From positions 1 to 38,406 of the forward strand of contig JANJTN010000130.1 of the NCBI GenBank assembly GCA_024711065.1: DNA of 38,406 bases, read 5' to 3'. The notes beneath the pieces are model-generated. The model made no database searches and was not told the origin of the DNA. It saw only the letters and a program-made list of their open reading frames with translations. The position numbers and the translations under genes were made by a program. The number at the start of each line of letters is the position of its first letter. The stretch's first letter is position 1. Below, piece after piece: positions 35,501-38,406 of the stretch. The stretch is from a bacterium. GTDB lineage: Bacteria > Bacteroidota > Ignavibacteria > Kapaibacteriales > Kapaibacteriaceae.

Positions 35501-35838
35501 AGCGCTGCCGTCTCGCCAACCTCAACAAGCAGACCGCTGCGGGAGAACGACCGATAACCCACATACGAGGCGGTTACGGTGTACGACCCAGGGCGCATAC
35601 CGCGGATCGTATATCGGCCATCCTGACGAGTAATGGCGCCATACACCGCTCCGGTGCGCACGTCCGTTGCCTTCACGGTGGCGCCGGGTAACGGCTCGGA
35701 CCGAGGTGTTTTCGTGGAGGCCGTATCCAGCAGCCCCCGCACGGTCCCCGAGATGGAGCCGGTGGTTACCCCCTGAGCCGATAGGGGAGCAGAGATCAAC
35801 GTCAGGACCGCAAGAACAATACTGAAACGAATGATCAT
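32527..35838 (-). CDS. TonB-dependent receptor (Oar-like) with carboxypeptidase-regulatory-like N-terminal domain
   Basis: GSISGTVRG...PGATVKATDVRTGAVYGAITRQDGRYTIRGMRPGSYTVTASYVGY; SDGLQGVSIMGVNSRFNNFQIDGAVSNDLF; EVSPYDVRQNGFTGGLVNAITRGGTNDLHGSVFFYGRN; barrel end RWRMQLGIRYTF. Confidence 0.92.
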   Translation of the reverse strand: MIIRFSIVLAVLTLISAPLSAQGVTTGSISGTVRGLLDTASTKTPRSEPLPGATVKATDVRTGAVYGAITRQDGRYTIRGMRPGSYTVTASYVGYRSFSRSGLLVEVGETAALDVVLAPVGADKDVVTVTASGSDVFDRSRTGSSSTISEATITAAPTINRSISDMARINPYTTQTETAGSDGLQGVSIMGVNSRFNNFQIDGAVSNDLFALGTAGTAGSQANSNFVSLDAIERLKVEVSPYDVRQNGFTGGLVNAITRGGTNDLHGSVFFYGRNQDLVGPSPDVYRRPFESFQDFQFGGRLGGPIVRDKLLFHVTAEGRLRSTPLDVAVNDPNALNNFPVPTSTLDQIIAISKQQYGYDPGTYDPYNVRNNTVNVIARLDWNIDEQNKVQLRHNFTYAIQDRNLTRTNNSFSLSNRVNTFTSINNQTVLQWNTILGADAANELRVSYTQTNDDRVLTGTPFPEVRIQVGSGQQVLLGPERNSHANALDQTLISVTDDFTIFKGNHTVTIGTHNELSRFNNLFIADYYGTYQYPNVEAFADSTANNYQVSYANLPVTGTDQPRALWWMLQAGLYAMDEWQVTDRLRLVGGLRVDVPIFLTQPYDNPLFSERFPGMSTSEVPQATLLWAPRLGFNYDVTGDRALQVRGGTGVFSGRVAAVWLSNQYSNTGIDLYRAQLGTFNGQSPITDPLTGEPVRWDLAIPPPQPGDAGYPGAPINTSAINITEEEFRMPQVWRSTLAADVKLGKGLSFTLEGMYGAFLNQVDYANINLQRSGRSWIVNGDTIVGVSPVDGRPLYAGTNADSVVAREFTQVLLLRSRDAGHQWSVSGQLQLEASNEFVPGLSAMISYTYGRSEDLNSSVSATASSQWQFNDIIDPNNATVGRSNFDVPHRLLMNAAYTIGWSRDVRTTFGVFFSSQSGRPYSVSYIQDYNGDNATGGNDLLYIPRADDYNTRVVIPQPQGTDLRTPEQVWAQMMALIDANPILKEYQGQILPRNALREPWRYQLDLRLTQDLPAWGDHKIQLTWDVQNLLNLLNNDWGVVRFVNFQSYNLFGIAPIGTNPFDDQGRLRMTYAEPVTNGQAGIYTVDNFYSRWRMQLGIRYTF

Positions 35839-35866
35839 GAGCCACGTGGTGAGTGATCAAGACCGA

Positions 35867-35874
35867 CAAAAGTA
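35867..35874 (-). promoter_or_regulatory. TAnnTTTG promoter element (TACTTTTG) upstream of the TonB receptor
   Basis: Exact match about 28 nt upstream of the receptor ATG, correct orientation. Confidence 0.5.
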
Positions 35875-35914
35875 CGGCATCCAGTGCACCCGTCCGCCCG
35901 TGCTATATTCGCTC

Positions 35915-37621
35915 ATGGCTTCGTCCGATCCCATCCCGAGTACCGACCTGCGGTCCAGCCGCCTGCACATGGCGTCGCTTCTGGACCTCAGCTCCCGGGT
36001 CACGGAAGCCGACCCGATGGACATCCTGAACGTGGCCGTCCTGAGCCTGATGGGACGCCTGCGGGTGCAGCGCGCCTGTGTGCTCCTGCCCCAGGCCGGC
36101 CGGCTGGTGGCGGAAGCCCGATTGTGCAAGGGTGTTGCACCGATGGCCATCCCGTTGATCGATGTGGCCACGACCGAACCGCTCGACGCCGAGCGTGCGG
36201 AACATCGGGATCTGATCGCCGCCGGGCTGGAGCGGATCGTTCCGCTGACGGCGTCTCGAGGGTTGATCGGCATCCTGTGTCTGGGCCCCACCCTGGTACC
36301 CGATCCGGATCCGGATGCGACCCTGGCCTACCTGGATCTGGCGCGCACCATCATCGGCACCGCTGTCCACAACGCCGAGATGGTTCGATCCCTCGTAGAG
36401 ACCACCAAGGAGCTCGAGGCACGATCGCTGATGGTGTCCTCACTGTTCGAAACGGCCAGGGATTTCACCGGTGCCAAGACTCGAGACGAGTTGCTGCGCA
36501 TCATGAGCTATCGTCTGATGGGGCAGCTGATGGTCAGCACGTTCGGTCTGTTCCTCACCGAGGAGCTCGATGGCGGAAGCGTGATCGTGAACCGACGCGA
36601 AGCCGAACACCTGGCCGAGGCGTTCGAGGATGTGATGAGTATCGAACAACCAATGAGGACCGCAGACCTGGACGATGGCGATCCTCGCAAGGAGCGTTTG
36701 CAGGCACTGGACCTTGCCATGGCTGCACCCATGACGGTCCACGGCGTTCGCAAAGGCGTTCTGGCCACCTGTGGCAAACTCAACGGCCAGCCGTTCAGTT
36801 CGGAAGAACTCTCGTTTCTGCAGGCCATTGGTACGACGGCGATGACGGCGATCGAGAACGAGCGACTCATCCAGGAAGAACTGGTCAAGCAGCGCCTGGA
36901 GAACGAACTCCAGATCGCCGCCGAGATCCAACGGAAGCTGTTGCCGGAAACGTTGCCACAACTGGACGGATTGCAGATCGCTGCATCGGCCGAGACCAGC
37001 CGCGTGATCGGTGGGGATTACTATGACGTGATCCCGCTGGATGAGTACCGCACGTTGTTCGCCATCGCGGACGTGGCCGGCAAGGGCATCCCGGCGGCTC
37101 TGCTCATGGCCAACGTGCAGGCAGCCTTGAACGTGCTCGCCTGGTCGGAGCTGTCCCTGACCTCGTTGGCTGAAAAGATCAACGTCCTTGTGTGCCAGAA
37201 TACCGAACCCGAGGTCTTCATCACGATGTTCCTTGCGGTGATCGATACCCGCACACGGGGGATCGAATACGTAAATGCCGGTCACAACCCACCGATCCTG
37301 ATCCATGGATCGGATGTGACGCTTCTCTCAACCGGCGGCGTACTGACCGGCGTGATCCCGGATCCTCCACCGTATCGTCTGGGTGTAGGTTCCTTGGCCG
37401 ACGGCGACCTGCTGGTGCTGTACACCGATGGCGTGACCGAGACGCGGAACGGACGTCAGGAGTATGGGGTCGGCGCACTGGTAGAGACCCTGCACGCGAA
37501 TGTGGGGAAAGGGGCTGACGAGGTGCTGCAAGCTGTGCAGCGGTCACTACGGGCGTTCGCCGGTCAGCAGGCCTTGGACGACGATACGTCCATGGTGGTG
37601 ATCAAGGTGGTGCAGCGCTAG
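35915..37621 (+). CDS. GAF-domain PP2C/SpoIIE-family serine phosphatase
   Basis: Two GAF-like regions; ELQIAAEIQRKLLPETLPQLDGLQIAASAETSRVIGGDYYDVIPLDEYRTLFAIADVAGKGIPAALLMANVQAAL; GIEYVNAGHNPPIL; LVLYTDGVTETRN; LDDDTSMVVIKV. Confidence 0.93.
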   Translation: MASSDPIPSTDLRSSRLHMASLLDLSSRVTEADPMDILNVAVLSLMGRLRVQRACVLLPQAGRLVAEARLCKGVAPMAIPLIDVATTEPLDAERAEHRDLIAAGLERIVPLTASRGLIGILCLGPTLVPDPDPDATLAYLDLARTIIGTAVHNAEMVRSLVETTKELEARSLMVSSLFETARDFTGAKTRDELLRIMSYRLMGQLMVSTFGLFLTEELDGGSVIVNRREAEHLAEAFEDVMSIEQPMRTADLDDGDPRKERLQALDLAMAAPMTVHGVRKGVLATCGKLNGQPFSSEELSFLQAIGTTAMTAIENERLIQEELVKQRLENELQIAAEIQRKLLPETLPQLDGLQIAASAETSRVIGGDYYDVIPLDEYRTLFAIADVAGKGIPAALLMANVQAALNVLAWSELSLTSLAEKINVLVCQNTEPEVFITMFLAVIDTRTRGIEYVNAGHNPPILIHGSDVTLLSTGGVLTGVIPDPPPYRLGVGSLADGDLLVLYTDGVTETRNGRQEYGVGALVETLHANVGKGADEVLQAVQRSLRAFAGQQALDDDTSMVVIKVVQR

Positions 37622-38406
37622 CAGCGACGTTCCTGTGCCCAGCCGAACACGTCGATGTACACCCTGGCTGTTCGTTCAATGGAGTGGTCCTGTGCCATGG
37701 CGTTGCCGCGAATCCGGTCCCAGTGTGGAGTCTGGCGATAGAGCCGAAGAGCGCGGTCGATCGCTTCTGAGAGATCGTCCACATGCAGACGATTGAACCG
37801 AACGCCGGTACCAGCAAACGTCACAGGGTCGTACTCCTGTACGGTATCTGCCAAGCCCCCTACCGCCCGAACGATCGGGACGGTGCCGTAGGCCAGGGCG
37901 AACATTTGCGTTAGACCACACGGCTCGAACTTGCTGGGCATCAGATAGAAGTCCGAACCAGCCTGGATCCGGTGAGAGAATGGCTCGTTGTATCCCGTGC
38001 CCACAAAGACCATGGTCGGGTGACGATCGGCGAGTGCCTGAAAGGCCTCTTCATAGCGTCGTTCGCCACTGCCAAGCATCACAAACCGCATCCGCCCATC
38101 CAGCAGAAAGGGTTCCAGCGCGGCTGGCACGATGCCCATGCCCTTCTGCTCGGTCAATCGTGTGACCATGCCGACCAGGGGGATCGGACGAGAGGCCTCT
38201 TCCAGGGACAGTCCGACCTCGAGCAACAGCGAGCGTTTGTCGGCCTCCTTCTTACCAAGCGAAGTAGCATCATAGGGAAGCGGGATGTTCTCGTCGGCGG
38301 AGGGAGACCATACAACCGGGTCGATTCCGTTCAACACGCCGATCAGATCGGCGCCCCGAGCCTGCAACGCCGACTGCAGCCCCATTCCTTCCGGCGTCCA
38401 TCGGAT
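37618..38406 (-). CDS. glgA: glycogen/starch synthase, C-terminal part (5' end outside window)
   Basis: ADLIGVLNGIDPVVWSPSADENIP, PLVGMVTRLTEQKGMGIV, DFYLMPSKFEPCGLTQMFALAYGTVPIVRAVGGLADTV. Frame stays open to the window edge (IRWTPEGMGLQ). Confidence 0.95.
   Translation of the reverse strand: MRWTPEGMGLQSALQARGADLIGVLNGIDPVVWSPSADENIPLPYDATSLGKKEADKRSLLLEVGLSLEEASRPIPLVGMVTRLTEQKGMGIVPAALEPFLLDGRMRFVMLGSGERRYEEAFQALADRHPTMVFVGTGYNEPFSHRIQAGSDFYLMPSKFEPCGLTQMFALAYGTVPIVRAVGGLADTVQEYDPVTFAGTGVRFNRLHVDDLSEAIDRALRLYRQTPHWDRIRGNAMAQDHSIERTARVYIDVFGWAQERRC

Larger units (their letters stand above)
3327..37861. repeat. dispersed octamer AGGGGGCT / AGCCCCCT, 18 copies
   Basis: Plus strand at 3327, 5685, 8490, 10582, 18313, 23763, 27676, 29877, 30412. 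Reverse complement at 5590, 9904, 12348, 18289, 20162, 24470, 28575, 32044, 37854. Confidence 0.85.

Noticed and set aside
35842-35849. 8-bp palindrome CCACGTGG near the TonB receptor start
   Set aside because: Single short palindrome within the leader; not distinguishable from chance without conservation data.
35884-37026. 380-aa plus-strand ORF overlapping the GAF-PP2C gene
   Set aside because: Alternative frame of the real gene; Arg/Gly/Pro/His-rich translation typical of an out-of-frame read.
1-38406. CRISPR array, rRNA/tRNA genes, IS elements
   Set aside because: No regularly spaced repeats, no tRNA cloverleaf or rRNA-like stretch, no transposase-like ORF seen by eye. A tRNAscan/Infernal run would settle small RNAs.

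Overview
GC-rich chromosomal window from a Gram-negative bacterium of the Bacteroidota/Chlorobiota (FCB) side. Several secreted proteins carry T9SS-type C-terminal domains, and TAnnTTTG promoter motifs are present. I inferred the lineage (possibly Kapabacteria-like) and did not test it. The coding content is dense, about 24 genes, with no rRNA, tRNA, CRISPR or IS element that I can support. Gene content: a truncated Wzz-like protein; an operon of hflX, a 54-aa membrane protein, recN and a SpoT-HD-only protein; an OstA-like protein; two very large secreted IgGFc-binding/HYDIN-like proteins with T9SS tails on either side of an outer-membrane barrel gene and HIT-rsmA-PAP2; a secreted sugar-dehydrogenase-like protein; kdtA; three enoyl-CoA hydratases; a phosphodiester glycosidase; a coupled paaF-like/paaG-like/pgpH-like/xerD/namZ-like operon; rsmE; an Oar-like TonB receptor with a DUF4397 lipoprotein and a secreted nuclease; a GAF-PP2C phosphatase; and a truncated glgA. 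The strongest unexplained signal is the non-palindromic octamer AGGGGGCT. A manual scan found it 18 times (9 per strand), in several reading frames and between genes, often extended to GAAGGGGGCT, and once as an inverted pair forming a terminator. It behaves like an uptake-signal or Chi-like genome word. Other points worth checking: all five convergent gene pairs overlap at their stop codons; the SpoT-like HD protein lacks a conserved metal-ligand Asp; and the giant surface-protein gene has a 5' leader hairpin placed where its transcript would begin.
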